This document shows positions 7,793 to 17,347 of a DNA stretch of 64,000 nucleotides, one piece after another. The first letter of the stretch is position 1. Each line of letters starts with the position of its first letter. Under the pieces are notes generated by a model. That model ran no database searches, was not told the origin of the DNA, and saw nothing but the letters and a program-made list of their open reading frames with translations. Source of the stretch: Pacificibacter maritimus. GTDB lineage: Bacteria; Pseudomonadota; Alphaproteobacteria; Rhodobacterales; Rhodobacteraceae. The DNA lies in NCBI RefSeq assembly GCF_003814915.1, contig NZ_RKQK01000003.1, positions 248,001 through 312,000 of the forward strand. Reading direction: 5' to 3'. The position numbers were made by a program, and so were the translations under genes.

Positions 7793-9966
7793 TTCAACCC
7801 CCTGAGACGCAGCGCATTTAGCGATACTGTTATGGATGACAAAGACATAGCCAATGCGGCCGCAAATGGTGTGGCAAACCCTGCTAAAGCGACTGGAATG
7901 GCGATCATGTTATAACCTGCGGCAACCGCAAAGTTTTCTTTGATACGGCGGGTGGCAGATACAGACACCTGTGTTGCCTCACTGATCGGGGCCAACGATT
8001 TGCCCAACAACACAATGTCAGACAGAACACGGGTCGCATCCAAAGCTGAAGCGGGTGAAATTGATACATGTGCTGCGGCCAGCGCCGCGGTATCATTTAG
8101 GCCATCCCCGACCATCAACACCTTGCGCCCTGCCCGCGACAGTTCCCCAACGCGCAAGGCTTTTTCCATTGGCAAACAGGACGCTTTCCATGCTTCAATA
8201 CCGACGCGCCCAGCGATATCAGCAACTGCTGCGGGGGCATCGCCTGACAGCAAAACCACATGTTTTCCTTGGGCTTTCAAGGCAGTGACTGCCGCTTGCG
8301 CGCCTGCACGAAGCTGATCAACAAAGGTAAAGGCGACGGGGGGCTGATCCCCGACTTTCAAATAGGTTGCAGTCTGCGGCAAGGCCTCCGCGCCAATCCA
8401 AGATGCCCGCCCAAGGCGCACGACCTGCCCGTTCCAACGCGCCTCGACACCTTGGCCTGGTACTTCAGTTACATCCCTCAACGGTGCAGTTTTACCGCCA
8501 AGTTTTTTAGCCTCATCTGCAATTGCCACGGATAAAGGATGCGCAGACCCGACGGCGAGCGCTGCGGCAATTTCACGATTTTCAACACTGATATCATGCC
8601 AATTTGAGAGTGCTGGGCAGCCTTCTGTAAGCGTGCCTGTTTTGTCGAAGACAACAGTGTCGATTTCGGCCAAACGCTCAAGTGCTGTAGACGATTTGAT
8701 CAACATGCCCGCCCGAAACAGCCGACCAGAGGCGGCTGTTGTTACCGCTGGAACAGCCAAGCCTAGCGCACAGGGGCAGGTGATAATCAAGACAGCGACA
8801 GCAACATTCAAGGCATGCCGAATGTCGCCAGACATCCAAACCCAACCGATAAAAGCCACAAAAGACAGCAGATGAACCGCTGGCGCATAGATCTGCGCTG
8901 CGCGGTCTGCCAAAGATGTATAGCGGTTACGTGATGTTTCAGCCATGGCGACCAGATCTGCAAGACGGTGCAACGAACTGTCTTGGCCTGCCGCAGTCAC
9001 TTGCACCAATAACGGCCCAGTCAAATTTATCTCGCCCGCATTCAAAACCGCGCCAACATCCACCCCAACAGGGAGGGTTTCCCCCGTCAACAAAGACCGA
9101 TCCAATTCAGATGCCCCTTGGGTGACAATACCATCGACAGGCACCCTTGCGCCGGGAACGACGCGCAGGATATCACCTTTGCTTACTGTGTTGATCGGAA
9201 CAATTGCGCCACTTTCCAATGTGGCGCGTGGAACTTCTAATGCGGTCAATTCTTGTGCTGCGGATCGTGCGACAGATCGCGTGCGATAGTCCAAATACCG
9301 ACCTGCAAGCAAAAAGAATGTAAGTGACAGCGCCGCATCAAAATATGCGTGACTGCCAGATTGAAAGGTTTCGAATAAAGACATACCTGCGGCCAGAATG
9401 ATGGCCAAAGAAATCGGCACATCCATATTCAGCCGCCGTGCGCTCAAAGCATTCGACGCTGATATAAAAAACGGTTGTGCTGAAAATGCGATCGCAGGAA
9501 CAGCAATAACAGCCGAAATCAGATGAAACATATCGCGGGTCGCATCGGACGCGCCAGACCAAACAGCGACAGACAAAAGCATGACATTCATCATCGCAAA
9601 CCCCGCCACGGCCAAGCGGGTCAAAATCGCACGCCCCTGCCGATCGGTTTGGGTCGCACTCAAAGCACCAGCGTCAAGTTCATAGGATTCATACCCAGCA
9701 TCTGTCAGCGCTTTAAGCAAGGTTTCGGTATCGGTCGTGTGATCGGTTTCAATCTGTGCACGCTTCAAAGTTAGATTAACCCGCGCGGCCTTAACGCCTG
9801 CTTGCCCCATAAGCGTGCGCTCCACGCCTGAAATACACGCGGCGCAATGAATAGCTGGCAGGGACAACACGATATGGGTGTCTTTCACATCCCGTGCGCG
9901 GGCTGTTGTTTCAGCAGCAGGTGCGGCAGAACAGGCAGGGCAAGCTGACATTTGTGCGTATGACAT
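7789..9966 (-). CDS. ccoI: Copper-translocating P-type ATPase CcoI
   Basis: A 725-residue P1B-type ATPase that delivers copper for cbb3 oxidase assembly. The N-terminus carries an extra CPAC pair (residues 9-12) and a heavy-metal-associated domain with CAAC (C41, C44). Further motifs are the TGE of the actuator domain (LLTGETLP), the copper site CPC in ITCPCALGL, the phosphorylation motif DKTGTLT and GDGLNDT of the hinge. Gene order ccoG-ccoH-ccoI-ccoS separates it from CopA-type detoxification pumps. Probably expressed under low oxygen through the FNR box in front of ccoG. Confidence 0.95.
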   Translation of the reverse strand: MSYAQMSACPACSAAPAAETTARARDVKDTHIVLSLPAIHCAACISGVERTLMGQAGVKAARVNLTLKRAQIETDHTTDTETLLKALTDAGYESYELDAGALSATQTDRQGRAILTRLAVAGFAMMNVMLLSVAVWSGASDATRDMFHLISAVIAVPAIAFSAQPFFISASNALSARRLNMDVPISLAIILAAGMSLFETFQSGSHAYFDAALSLTFFLLAGRYLDYRTRSVARSAAQELTALEVPRATLESGAIVPINTVSKGDILRVVPGARVPVDGIVTQGASELDRSLLTGETLPVGVDVGAVLNAGEINLTGPLLVQVTAAGQDSSLHRLADLVAMAETSRNRYTSLADRAAQIYAPAVHLLSFVAFIGWVWMSGDIRHALNVAVAVLIITCPCALGLAVPAVTTAASGRLFRAGMLIKSSTALERLAEIDTVVFDKTGTLTEGCPALSNWHDISVENREIAAALAVGSAHPLSVAIADEAKKLGGKTAPLRDVTEVPGQGVEARWNGQVVRLGRASWIGAEALPQTATYLKVGDQPPVAFTFVDQLRAGAQAAVTALKAQGKHVVLLSGDAPAAVADIAGRVGIEAWKASCLPMEKALRVGELSRAGRKVLMVGDGLNDTAALAAAHVSISPASALDATRVLSDIVLLGKSLAPISEATQVSVSATRRIKENFAVAAGYNMIAIPVALAGFATPFAAALAMSLSSITVSLNALRLRGLK

Positions 9967-9975
9967 GTCTATCCC

Positions 9976-10434
9976 CTAACGCTTAACGTGAATGATCACG
10001 CGCTGTTTGAAAAGGGTTCCGTCTTGGGCCACAGCCTGCATACGATAGTTCCAATTGCCCGCGTCCAACGGGCCTGTCTTGGCCACATAGGACGTGCCAT
10101 CAAAGATGAAATCAGGGGTTTGATCTTGTGATACATTGGTCGCACGCCCCAAAGTTCCTGTGATGGATTTGACCCGCACGGGCTGGCCCGCATCATCTCG
10201 GATCGTCACATAGAGTTTTTCGTTGCGGTCCAACGCATCGACAGTCCAGCCCAAAGCGAGTTGCGCGGCTTTATCGTCATCAAAGGATTGCGAAGCCACA
10301 TATGAGTTTTTCACTTCAAGGCCTGGAAAGGTTTTTACCGCGCTAAAGGCCATAAACAGATTGACTGCGATGATCACAGTGAATGCAGAGACTGTGCCGA
10401 TCAAAACGTGTTTTCCAGTAATTTCGCGCGTCAT
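9976..10434 (-). CDS. ccoH: FixH/CcoH family protein, cbb3 oxidase assembly
   Basis: A 152-residue protein with one N-terminal membrane helix (about residues 11-33) and a periplasmic beta-rich FixH domain that ends in RVIIHVKR. FixH/CcoH is needed for assembly or stability of cbb3 oxidase and interacts with late assembly intermediates. It starts directly after the ccoG stop codon and is followed by ccoI nine bases on, so it is part of the ccoGHIS operon. Confidence 0.92.
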   Translation of the reverse strand: MTREITGKHVLIGTVSAFTVIIAVNLFMAFSAVKTFPGLEVKNSYVASQSFDDDKAAQLALGWTVDALDRNEKLYVTIRDDAGQPVRVKSITGTLGRATNVSQDQTPDFIFDGTSYVAKTGPLDAGNWNYRMQAVAQDGTLFKQRVIIHVKR

Positions 10435-11865
10435 TTAATTGGCCTTTCCGTTAAACACTGTCGCGACAAAAGCGCGATCATCATTGGTTCTATCTGTGAC
10501 CCAAAGCGTGATGGGGGTTCTATCTGTTGTCGCAAGGGAAGACTTGGGACCTGCTATCACATAAACACGCTGCAACTTGGTGCCGTCAGCGGGAACGATC
10601 ACAGTTTGATCTGACACCCCTTCAACGACAACTTGCAGGGTATCATCTCCAGTTACAGACATCTCGAAGGGGCGATCATCGCCATGTTTGTTGCGCAAGC
10701 GCACATCATAAATGTTGCGGATTGACCCATCAGACAGCGTGACAAACGTCGGGTTGCGCACCGGCGCCACGGTCATATCGATGTCAGAGCGAATGAACAA
10801 AGCGAACACCAAAGCAAAGCCGACCGCCGCCCAAAGCGCGCTATACATGATTGTACGCGGGCGCAGAATATGTTTCCAAACAGGCTTTGGTGATTGGCCC
10901 GCAATCTCTGCTGGCTCGTCTTTTAAGGCCATGTAATCGATCAACCCACGCGGCTTTCCGATCTTGTCCATCACGTCATCGCAGGCATCAATACACAGAG
11001 CGCAGGTGATACATTCAAGCTGTTGCCCATCGCGAATATCGATCCCAACAGGACAAACATTCACGCAGGCCATGCAGTCGATACAATCGCCCAGCGCCGA
11101 AGTATCAACAGCTTTTCGGTGCTTTTCACGCGGCTCTCCGCGCCAATGACGATACCCAACCACAAGGGTGTCTTCATCCATCATCGCGGCCTGAATGCGC
11201 GGCCAAGGGCAGGCATAGATGCAAATCTGTTCGCGTGCAAAACCGCCAAAGAAAAACGTGGTCGCGGTCAAAACTGCCATGGTCAGATAGGCCACAGGAT
11301 GTGCCTGCCCTGTCAACAATTCGCGCAGCAGAGTTGGCGCATCTGTGAAGTAAAACACCCAAGCGCCGCCTGTGGCCAAACCGATCAGTAGCCAGACAAG
11401 CCACTTGGTAAGCCGCAAGCGCGCTTTTCGAAAATCAAGTTTTTTCTGACGATGCAAACGCAGGCGCGCGTTGCGATCACCTTCGATCCAGCGTTCAACA
11501 AGAATGTATAAATCGGTCCAAACCGTTTGCGGGCAGGCATAACCGCACCACACGCGCCCCGCCGCAGAGGTGAACAAGAACAACCCCAGACCTGCCATGA
11601 TCAAGAGGCCCGCGATAAAATAAAATTCGTGGGGCCAGATTTCGATCCAAAAGAAAAAGAAACGTCGATGGGCCATATCCACCAAAATCGCTTGATCTGG
11701 AAGATTTGGCCCCCGATCAAAACGCAACCATGGTGAGATGTAGTACACCCCCAAGGTCAGAATCATAATGATCCATTTCAAATTGCGGAATTGACCTGAC
11801 ACGCGGCGCGGGAAAATAGGTTCGCGTGCTTTGTAAAGCTTGGAAGGAATGTCTTTAGAGCTCAT
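10435..11865 (-). CDS. ccoG: CcoG (RdxA/FixG) polyferredoxin-like copper reductase
   Basis: A 476-residue membrane protein with several helices in the first 220 residues, including the conserved CGYACPQTVW motif, then two [4Fe-4S] ferredoxin motifs (CIDCMACVNVCP and CITCALCIDAC), another helix near residue 335 and a C-terminal Ig-like FixG domain. CcoG is known as a cupric reductase that readies copper for cbb3 oxidase assembly. It heads the ccoGHIS operon. A perfect FNR box lies 61 bp before its start. Confidence 0.96.
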   Translation of the reverse strand: MSSKDIPSKLYKAREPIFPRRVSGQFRNLKWIIMILTLGVYYISPWLRFDRGPNLPDQAILVDMAHRRFFFFWIEIWPHEFYFIAGLLIMAGLGLFLFTSAAGRVWCGYACPQTVWTDLYILVERWIEGDRNARLRLHRQKKLDFRKARLRLTKWLVWLLIGLATGGAWVFYFTDAPTLLRELLTGQAHPVAYLTMAVLTATTFFFGGFAREQICIYACPWPRIQAAMMDEDTLVVGYRHWRGEPREKHRKAVDTSALGDCIDCMACVNVCPVGIDIRDGQQLECITCALCIDACDDVMDKIGKPRGLIDYMALKDEPAEIAGQSPKPVWKHILRPRTIMYSALWAAVGFALVFALFIRSDIDMTVAPVRNPTFVTLSDGSIRNIYDVRLRNKHGDDRPFEMSVTGDDTLQVVVEGVSDQTVIVPADGTKLQRVYVIAGPKSSLATTDRTPITLWVTDRTNDDRAFVATVFNGKAN

Positions 11866-11925
11866 GAGAGCCGCCTTTTGACTGTGCGGAATATGGCTTT
11901 ATCAATCATTGTTGATTTGCCAGCT

Positions 11926-11939
11926 TTGATGTGGATCAA
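11926..11939. promoter_or_regulatory. FNR/FnrL box upstream of ccoGHIS
   Basis: TTGATGTGGATCAA is a perfect match to the FNR consensus TTGAT-N4-ATCAA. It lies 61 bp upstream of the ccoG start, which fits activation of ccoGHIS at low oxygen by the FnrL encoded at 16546-17286. Confidence 0.85.
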
Positions 11940-11987
11940 TAAATAAGAAAAGATGCCTTTAAGTTTTTGGATCTAAGACACCAAATT

Positions 11988-12021
11988 GATCTGGCTGACC
12001 GCAGCTACCGCCAGCCAGATC
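11988..12021 (-). terminator. Possible terminator after ccoNOQP
   Basis: A 10-bp perfect inverted repeat, GATCTGGCTG / CAGCCAGATC, with a 14-base GC-rich loop lies immediately after the ccoP stop codon. The T-tract on the minus strand is weak (AATTTGG), so it may act as a 3' stabilising stem as much as an intrinsic terminator. It separates ccoNOQP from the ccoGHIS promoter. Confidence 0.5.
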
Positions 12022-12024
12022 GGT

Positions 12025-12906
12025 TTACTCCCCGCCACCGCGTGTGTGCACATAGATAGCTGCGGCGTTGACTTCGGCTTGGGTTAAGCGTTGTCCCCAA
12101 GCAGGCATCACGCCGAAGCGCGCTTCTGAAACTGTTTCATGCAAAGTTTCGCGGTCACCGCCATAAAGCCAGATCGCATCGGCTAAATTTGGCGCGCCTT
12201 GATCGCGATCGCCTAAACCTTTTGCGCCGTGACAGGCTGAACAGTTATCAGCGAAGACTTGAGCGCCAGCGATGGACAATCCTGCATCAAACTCTGATCC
12301 TGACAGTTGCAAAACAAATTCGACAACCTGATCGATCTGTTCGGGTTCCAGCAATTCATCCACCCCAAAGCGCGGCATTTCTGAATAACGCGCATCATCG
12401 GTCTCGTTGCGAATACCGTGCTGAATGGAATAGGCGATCTCATCTACTGTGCCGCCCCAAAGCCAATCGTTATCCAAAAGGTTTGGATAGCCCTTGGCAC
12501 CCGCAGCCCCCGATCCGTGACACTGCAAACATTGCGCACGAAACACAGCCGCGCCGGCATTGGTCGCATAGTCATGCAGCGGCGTATTTGGCGCGATTTG
12601 GGTCACGTCGGCGGCAGCAAGTTCTGCATTAATTTCAGCATTCATCGCATCGAAGCTTTTGATATCTTCAGCCACTTCACCGCGTGTGGAATAGCCAAGC
12701 AAACCTGTTGTTGCGCCCTTTAGCATCGGCCAAGCAGGATAGGCGATTGAATAGCCTACGCCCCAAATGATGCACAGATAAAAGGTCCAGAGCCACCAGC
12801 GCGGCAGGGGGTTGTTATATTCCTCAATTCCGTCCCAAGAGTGTCCTGTGGTTTCGACTTGGTCTTTTGTTTTTTGTGGGTCTTTGGCTTTGCCTTGGTT
12901 GCTCAT
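12025..12906 (-). CDS. ccoP: Cytochrome c oxidase cbb3-type subunit III (dihaem CcoP)
   Basis: A 293-residue dihaem cytochrome c with one N-terminal membrane anchor (about residues 37-60, after the typical [17 protein letters not shown]) and two c-type haem motifs, CLQCH and CSACH, each followed by an axial Met region (MPRFG; MPAWG). CcoP takes electrons from soluble or membrane cytochromes c and passes them to CcoO. Its start overlaps the ccoQ stop. Last gene of ccoNOQP. Confidence 0.97.
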   Translation of the reverse strand: MSNQGKAKDPQKTKDQVETTGHSWDGIEEYNNPLPRWWLWTFYLCIIWGVGYSIAYPAWPMLKGATTGLLGYSTRGEVAEDIKSFDAMNAEINAELAAADVTQIAPNTPLHDYATNAGAAVFRAQCLQCHGSGAAGAKGYPNLLDNDWLWGGTVDEIAYSIQHGIRNETDDARYSEMPRFGVDELLEPEQIDQVVEFVLQLSGSEFDAGLSIAGAQVFADNCSACHGAKGLGDRDQGAPNLADAIWLYGGDRETLHETVSEARFGVMPAWGQRLTQAEVNAAAIYVHTRGGGE

Positions 12907-13085
12907 GACTGAGACTCCTCGCTGTCTGCTGGCCCGTCTTCATGGCGAAAGGGAATGTTGGCGATGTCTTGATGACGCTTGCGACTGCCGGGGCGAAAAG
13001 ACCACAGCACAGCAGATACAAAGAATACGAACATGGCCAAAAGCACCCAAGAGTCGGCTATCTCACGGAAAATATGATAGTTCAT
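12903..13085 (-). CDS. ccoQ: Cbb3-type oxidase small subunit CcoQ
   Basis: A 60-residue one-helix membrane protein ([17 protein letters not shown], about residues 14-30) with a charged C-terminal tail, FRPGSRKRH. This is the usual CcoQ shape, and the position between ccoO and ccoP confirms it. CcoQ stabilises the oxidase or mediates its redox signalling. It overlaps ccoP by 4 bp and follows ccoO after 12 bp. Confidence 0.93.
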   Translation of the reverse strand: MNYHIFREIADSWVLLAMFVFFVSAVLWSFRPGSRKRHQDIANIPFRHEDGPADSEESQS

Positions 13086-13097
13086 CGGTGATCCTCC

Positions 13098-13823
13098 TTA
13101 GCGGGACGCATCTGGGGTAAAGGTTGAAAAGTCGACCAAAGTGCCAAGCATTTGCATGTAAGCGATCAAAGCATCCATTTCTGAAATGCCCGGCTCATTA
13201 TCAAAATTACGCACCTGCGCGCCTGGATAGCGTTCCAGCATGTCGTCGTAATCGCTGTCAGGGTCGGCTTGGGCTTTGAAATCTGCCTGCGCCACTTCTA
13301 TCATTTCAGTGGTGTAAGGCACGCCAACCCGTTTATGGGTTTTCAATAGATCCTCCACATATTCGCCTTCGATCTTGGTTTCGGTCAGATACCCGTATTT
13401 CGGCATAACGGATTCAGGGACGACAGATTGCGGATCTGTAAGGTGATCCACATGCCATTCATCTGAATACCGCCCGCCAACGCGGGCCAAGTCTGGCCCC
13501 GTGCGTTTTGACCCCCATTGAAACGGGTGGTCGTATTGCGATTCTGCGGCCAGACTGTAGTGCCCGTAGCGTTCCACTTCGTCGCGCATTGGGCGGATCA
13601 TTTGGCTGTGGCACACATAGCACCCCTCACGCACATAGATGTCACGCCCTGTGAGTTCCAAAGGCGAATAGGGTCGCATGCCCTCCACATCCTCAATGGT
13701 ATTTTCAAGGTAGAACAAAGGTGCGATTTCAACGATGCCGCCCACTGTGACCACCAAAAGAGAGCCGACCAAAAGCAAGGTCGCGTTGGTTTCGATAAAC
13801 TTGTGTTTGTCTAGAAGTCCCAT
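13098..13823 (-). CDS. ccoO: Cbb3-type oxidase monohaem subunit CcoO
   Basis: A 241-residue membrane-anchored cytochrome c: N-terminal helix at about residues 15-37, haem motif CYVCH in [13 protein letters not shown], and a downstream axial Met region (VMPKYG). It relays electrons between CcoP and the CcoN active site. It follows ccoN after 12 bp and precedes ccoQ. Confidence 0.97.
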   Translation of the reverse strand: MGLLDKHKFIETNATLLLVGSLLVVTVGGIVEIAPLFYLENTIEDVEGMRPYSPLELTGRDIYVREGCYVCHSQMIRPMRDEVERYGHYSLAAESQYDHPFQWGSKRTGPDLARVGGRYSDEWHVDHLTDPQSVVPESVMPKYGYLTETKIEGEYVEDLLKTHKRVGVPYTTEMIEVAQADFKAQADPDSDYDDMLERYPGAQVRNFDNEPGISEMDALIAYMQMLGTLVDFSTFTPDASR

Positions 13824-13835
13824 ATCCGAGCGCCC

Positions 13836-15431
13836 CTATTCTGCAGGAGCCATGGCAACGTCACCTGCAATCGCAGGTGCGCGGCGCACAGTCATCCAAA
13901 GGTTGTAGACCATGATGAGAGAGCCAACGAGGTACATAGCCCCGCCCAAAGATCGCACCACATACATCGGGAATTTCGCGGCAACCGTGTCTGCGAATGC
14001 ATTGACCAAGAACCCTTGGCTATCCACTTCGCGCCACATCAGGCCTTCCATAATGCCGGTGACCCACATAGAGGCTGCGTATAAAACGATGCCGATGGTG
14101 GCCAACCAGAAGTGCCAAGACACAAGGCCAAGGCTGTATAGGCGTTCTTTGTTCCACAGTTTCGGCACAAGGAAATACAGCACACCAAATGTGATCATGC
14201 CGTTCCAGCCCAAAGCGCCAGAATGCACGTGGCCGATGGTCCAGTCTGTGTAATGTGACAATGAATTCACCGCGCGGATCGACATCATAGGCCCTTCAAA
14301 TGTGGACATGCCGTAAAAGCCGATAGAGATCACCATCATGCGGATCACAGGATCGGTGCGCAGCTTGTCCCAAGCGCCAGAGAGCGTCATCAAACCGTTG
14401 ATCATGCCGCCCCATGAAGGCATCCAAAGCACGATGGAAAACACCATGCCCAGCGTCGACGCCCAATCGGGCAAAGCGGTGTAATGCAAGTGATGCGGAC
14501 CGGCCCAGATGTACAAAAAGATCAGCGCCCAAAAGTGGATGATAGACAGTTTGTACGAGAACACAGGGCGCTCAGCTTGCTTGGGCACAAAGTAGTACAT
14601 CATCCCCAAAAAGCCCGCAGTCAGGAAGAACCCAACAGCATTATGCCCATACCACCACTGCGTCATCGCGTCTTGCACGCCTGAGAACAGCTGCACCGAT
14701 TTTGACCCAAAAATCGACACAGGCAAAGACAGGTTGTTGACGATATGCAGCATCGCGATGGTCACGATGAACGACAGGTAAAACCAGTTCGCAACATAGA
14801 TGTGCTTTTCTTTGCGGGTCATCAACGTGCCCAAGAATACCAACAGATAAGCAACCCAAACAAAGGTCAGCCAAATATCAACATACCATTCAGGTTCTGC
14901 GTATTCCTTCGACTGAGTGACGCCAAACAAATACCCTGTTGCCGCCAAAACGATGAACAGGTTGTAGCCCCAAAATACAAACCACGCCAAATTGCCGCCC
15001 CATAGGCGTACCGCAGATGTGCGTTGCACCACATAAAATGAAGACGCGATCAAAGCATTACCCCCAAAGGCGAAAATCACCGCGGACGTATGCAAAGGCC
15101 GCAGGCGACCGAAGTTTCCGATACCTTGTAGAACCTCGAAATTAAGCTGTGGAAAGGCCAGTTGCAGCGCGATGAAAGTCCCGACAAGGAACCCGACAAC
15201 ACCCCAGCCTGCTGTGGCGATCACGCCGTAGCGCACTGGACCATCCATATATCCAACAGGCGTGACGCGCGGCTCTCCTGCTTGGCGCAGAGTATAGATA
15301 AACATCACAGCAGCGGCGGCCATGAAAATAAGTGCGTGAATCTGGTACCCCAAATCCCGCCCATAGTTTGAGGCGATTCCTGCGAGGACAATGACGACCC
15401 CCAGTACAGCCAGCTTAATATAGTTCCACAT
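13836..15431 (-). CDS. ccoN: Cbb3-type oxidase catalytic subunit CcoN
   Basis: A 531-residue haem-copper oxidase subunit with about 13-14 membrane helices. Metal-ligand histidines are visible: [12 protein letters not shown] for the low-spin haem, [11 protein letters not shown] for CuB, HHLHYT for the CuB pair, and [19 protein letters not shown] carrying the high-spin haem b3 and low-spin ligands. The catalytic Tyr of type C oxidases sits on a different helix from that of the aa3 type. First gene of ccoNOQP; a near-perfect FNR box lies about 105 bp upstream. This is the high-affinity oxidase for microaerobic respiration. Confidence 0.98.
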   Translation of the reverse strand: MWNYIKLAVLGVVIVLAGIASNYGRDLGYQIHALIFMAAAAVMFIYTLRQAGEPRVTPVGYMDGPVRYGVIATAGWGVVGFLVGTFIALQLAFPQLNFEVLQGIGNFGRLRPLHTSAVIFAFGGNALIASSFYVVQRTSAVRLWGGNLAWFVFWGYNLFIVLAATGYLFGVTQSKEYAEPEWYVDIWLTFVWVAYLLVFLGTLMTRKEKHIYVANWFYLSFIVTIAMLHIVNNLSLPVSIFGSKSVQLFSGVQDAMTQWWYGHNAVGFFLTAGFLGMMYYFVPKQAERPVFSYKLSIIHFWALIFLYIWAGPHHLHYTALPDWASTLGMVFSIVLWMPSWGGMINGLMTLSGAWDKLRTDPVIRMMVISIGFYGMSTFEGPMMSIRAVNSLSHYTDWTIGHVHSGALGWNGMITFGVLYFLVPKLWNKERLYSLGLVSWHFWLATIGIVLYAASMWVTGIMEGLMWREVDSQGFLVNAFADTVAAKFPMYVVRSLGGAMYLVGSLIMVYNLWMTVRRAPAIAGDVAMAPAE

Positions 15432-15535
15432 TTTGCGTCCCTTCGATCGAATACCTTATGGCGTGGGCATAAAGGGCCCATGCGAAAAGCTGGGCCTTGA
15501 TCGCTGAGATTTGCCTCATGAAATCGCAATGCGCT

Positions 15536-15549
15536 TTGATCTAGGTCAA
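15536..15549. promoter_or_regulatory. FNR-like box (ccoN side of the ccoN/usp region)
   Basis: TTGATCTAGGTCAA matches TTGAT-N4-ATCAA with one mismatch. It lies 105 bp upstream of ccoN, and the same variant right half (GTCAA) occurs at the fnrL/hemN box, so it is probably a real FnrL site driving ccoNOQP. Confidence 0.75.
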
Positions 15550-15609
15550 AGGCTGCTCATTGATGTGGAATTGATTGAGGGCGCAGCAAGCCGTCATATC
15601 TTGCGCGGG

Positions 15610-15623
15610 TTGATCTTGATCAA
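15610..15623. promoter_or_regulatory. FNR box (usp side of the ccoN/usp region)
   Basis: TTGATCTTGATCAA is a perfect FNR site. It lies 64 bp upstream of the universal stress protein gene and 179 bp from ccoN, so it more likely serves the usp promoter; a joint effect with the site at 15536 is possible. Confidence 0.82.
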
Positions 15624-15686
15624 AGACGCATACCTCAGGCTGCGGCAAGGTGAACATCACAAACAACCCAACCTTGGAGGTGCTCT

Positions 15687-16526
15687 ATGTCTTACAAATC
15701 TATTTCGACACTCCTATGCGATGCCAAACAAGACCTGCACATATTGGATGCCGCAATTGCATTGGCGCGCCAACATGACGCCCACCTTGATATCATATGT
15801 TTGGGTTTGGATCGCACTCAGCCTGGCTTTTACTATTCAGGTGCGAATGCAATCATCTTGCAAGACAAAATGAACCTTGCCCAAGATGAAAGTCAGGCTA
15901 TCGAAACCGCCGTTTTGGCACATATGGAACCTCAAGATATCCGGTGGTCAACGCGCCCGATGGTTGCGCAAATGGCAGGTCTGGCTGTTCAAATCGCGCA
16001 GGTCATGCGCTTTTCCGATCTTGTTATCCTGCCGCGCCCATACGGAAAGGGCCGCGAAATTGAACATGAACGCATCATCGAAGCGGCCTTGTTTTCGGCG
16101 CGCAGGCCTGTGCTGGTCATGCCTGCGAATGCGGCTTTACCCGCAAGCCTCAACACTGCAGTGACCGCATGGAATGAAAGCACCGAAGCCTTGAACGCAA
16201 TCCGCGCAGCCTTGCCGATGCTGCAAGACGCAAAGCAGGTTGATATTACCATCATTGATCCGCCGAAACACGGGCCTGATCGGTCAGATCCAGGTGGTGC
16301 CTTGTGCCAGATGCTTGCGCGCCATTCAGTGGATGTCGAAGTTTCGGTGCTAGCCAAAACCATGCCACGTGTCGCAGATGTTTTGATGCGCCATGTTCAA
16401 GATAAAAGCGCGGATATATTGGTTATGGGCGCTTACGGTCACTCAAGACTGCGCGAATCCATTCTTGGCGGCGCGACCCGTCACATTTTGGAAAACGTAG
16501 AAATTCCAGTATTTATGGCGCATTAG
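15687..16526 (+). CDS. Universal stress protein (tandem UspA domains)
   Basis: A 279-residue cytoplasmic protein with two Usp folds. The second, C-terminal half keeps the nucleotide-binding signature GAYGHSRLRESILGGATRHIL, close to the G-2x-G-9x-G(S/T) pattern, so ATP binding is likely there; the N-terminal half is degenerate. The start is supported by GGAGG eight bases upstream. Placed between ccoN and fnrL with a perfect FNR box in its promoter, it is likely induced at low oxygen. Usp genes in this position are common in Rhodobacteraceae; molecular role unknown. Confidence 0.88.
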   Translation: MSYKSISTLLCDAKQDLHILDAAIALARQHDAHLDIICLGLDRTQPGFYYSGANAIILQDKMNLAQDESQAIETAVLAHMEPQDIRWSTRPMVAQMAGLAVQIAQVMRFSDLVILPRPYGKGREIEHERIIEAALFSARRPVLVMPANAALPASLNTAVTAWNESTEALNAIRAALPMLQDAKQVDITIIDPPKHGPDRSDPGGALCQMLARHSVDVEVSVLAKTMPRVADVLMRHVQDKSADILVMGAYGHSRLRESILGGATRHILENVEIPVFMAH

Positions 16527-16545
16527 TTCAATAACCTATACGCTT

Positions 16546-17286
16546 CTAGGACATGATCGCGCCATCGCAATCATCCCCAGTTTGTGCCAATAATGCGGCA
16601 TAATCGGGGATGATCACTTGCCGCTTGCCTTCAAGTTGGATGAGCCCCTCGCGTTTCAGAGCAGATATCTGGCGTGACACCGTTTCCAAGGTCAGACCCA
16701 AATAATCGGCCATGGCTTCGCGTGTCAAAGGCAATTCAAACACCGTGTCTTTTGCTTGCGGCCGCAAGCCAAGCGAAGCCTCGCGGCGGGCCAAAATCGC
16801 CAAAAGCGACGCAATCTTTTCACGAGCCGTCTTGCGCCCCAAAATCAGCATCCATTCCCGCGCAGAATCCAATTCATCAAGTGTCATTTCTAACAAACGG
16901 TGGCCGATATGCGGGGTTTGCGACATCAGTTTTTCAAACGGTTTACGACGAAAGCAACACAGCGTCAGGTTGCTGACTGCAACGACATCATAGGCCGCAA
17001 ATTCACGCCCAGGACGCCCTAGAAAATCAGACGGCAAAAGTAGACCGACCATCTGCGTCCGCCCGTCTTCCATTGCTTGACTTAATGAGGCCACTCCAGA
17101 CACGACTGAAGCTACGAAATCCATCGTATCGCCCGACCAAATAACGGGCTGACCCGCTTCGAAAGAGCGATAGAATTTCACCGCCTCGAGTTGTTCCAGT
17201 TCATCGTTTTCGCAGCGCGCACAAACGGCCCGATGGCGAATAGGGCATGTGCCACAATCTTTTGGATCAAATGTCATATTGGCCAA
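16546..17286 (-). CDS. fnrL: Oxygen-responsive Crp/Fnr regulator FnrL
   Basis: A 246-residue Crp/Fnr protein. An N-terminal cysteine cluster (C11, C14, C22, C25 in CGTCPIRHRAVCARC) plus a Cys in the effector domain (NLTLCCF) can hold an oxygen-labile [4Fe-4S] cluster. The C-terminal HTH reads REAMADYLGLTLETVSRQIS, with the E-xx-SR motif that reads TTGAT half-sites. An FNR box lies only 13 bp before its start, which implies autoregulation. It is the obvious regulator of the four FNR boxes found in this region. Confidence 0.95.
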   Translation of the reverse strand: MANMTFDPKDCGTCPIRHRAVCARCENDELEQLEAVKFYRSFEAGQPVIWSGDTMDFVASVVSGVASLSQAMEDGRTQMVGLLLPSDFLGRPGREFAAYDVVAVSNLTLCCFRRKPFEKLMSQTPHIGHRLLEMTLDELDSAREWMLILGRKTAREKIASLLAILARREASLGLRPQAKDTVFELPLTREAMADYLGLTLETVSRQISALKREGLIQLEGKRQVIIPDYAALLAQTGDDCDGAIMS

Positions 17287-17298
17287 TTCAATTCATGT

Positions 17299-17312
17299 TT
17301 GATCTAAGTCAA
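17299..17312. promoter_or_regulatory. FNR-like box between fnrL and hemN
   Basis: TTGATCTAAGTCAA matches the FNR consensus with one mismatch. It sits 13 bp from the fnrL start and 36 bp from the hemN start. Such closeness to fnrL suggests negative autoregulation, while hemN could be activated; the latter needs a transcript start very near the hemN ATG. Confidence 0.75.
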
Positions 17313-17347
17313 AGCGCGTGAAATCTTTCTAGCTAAATTCTAGCCCC

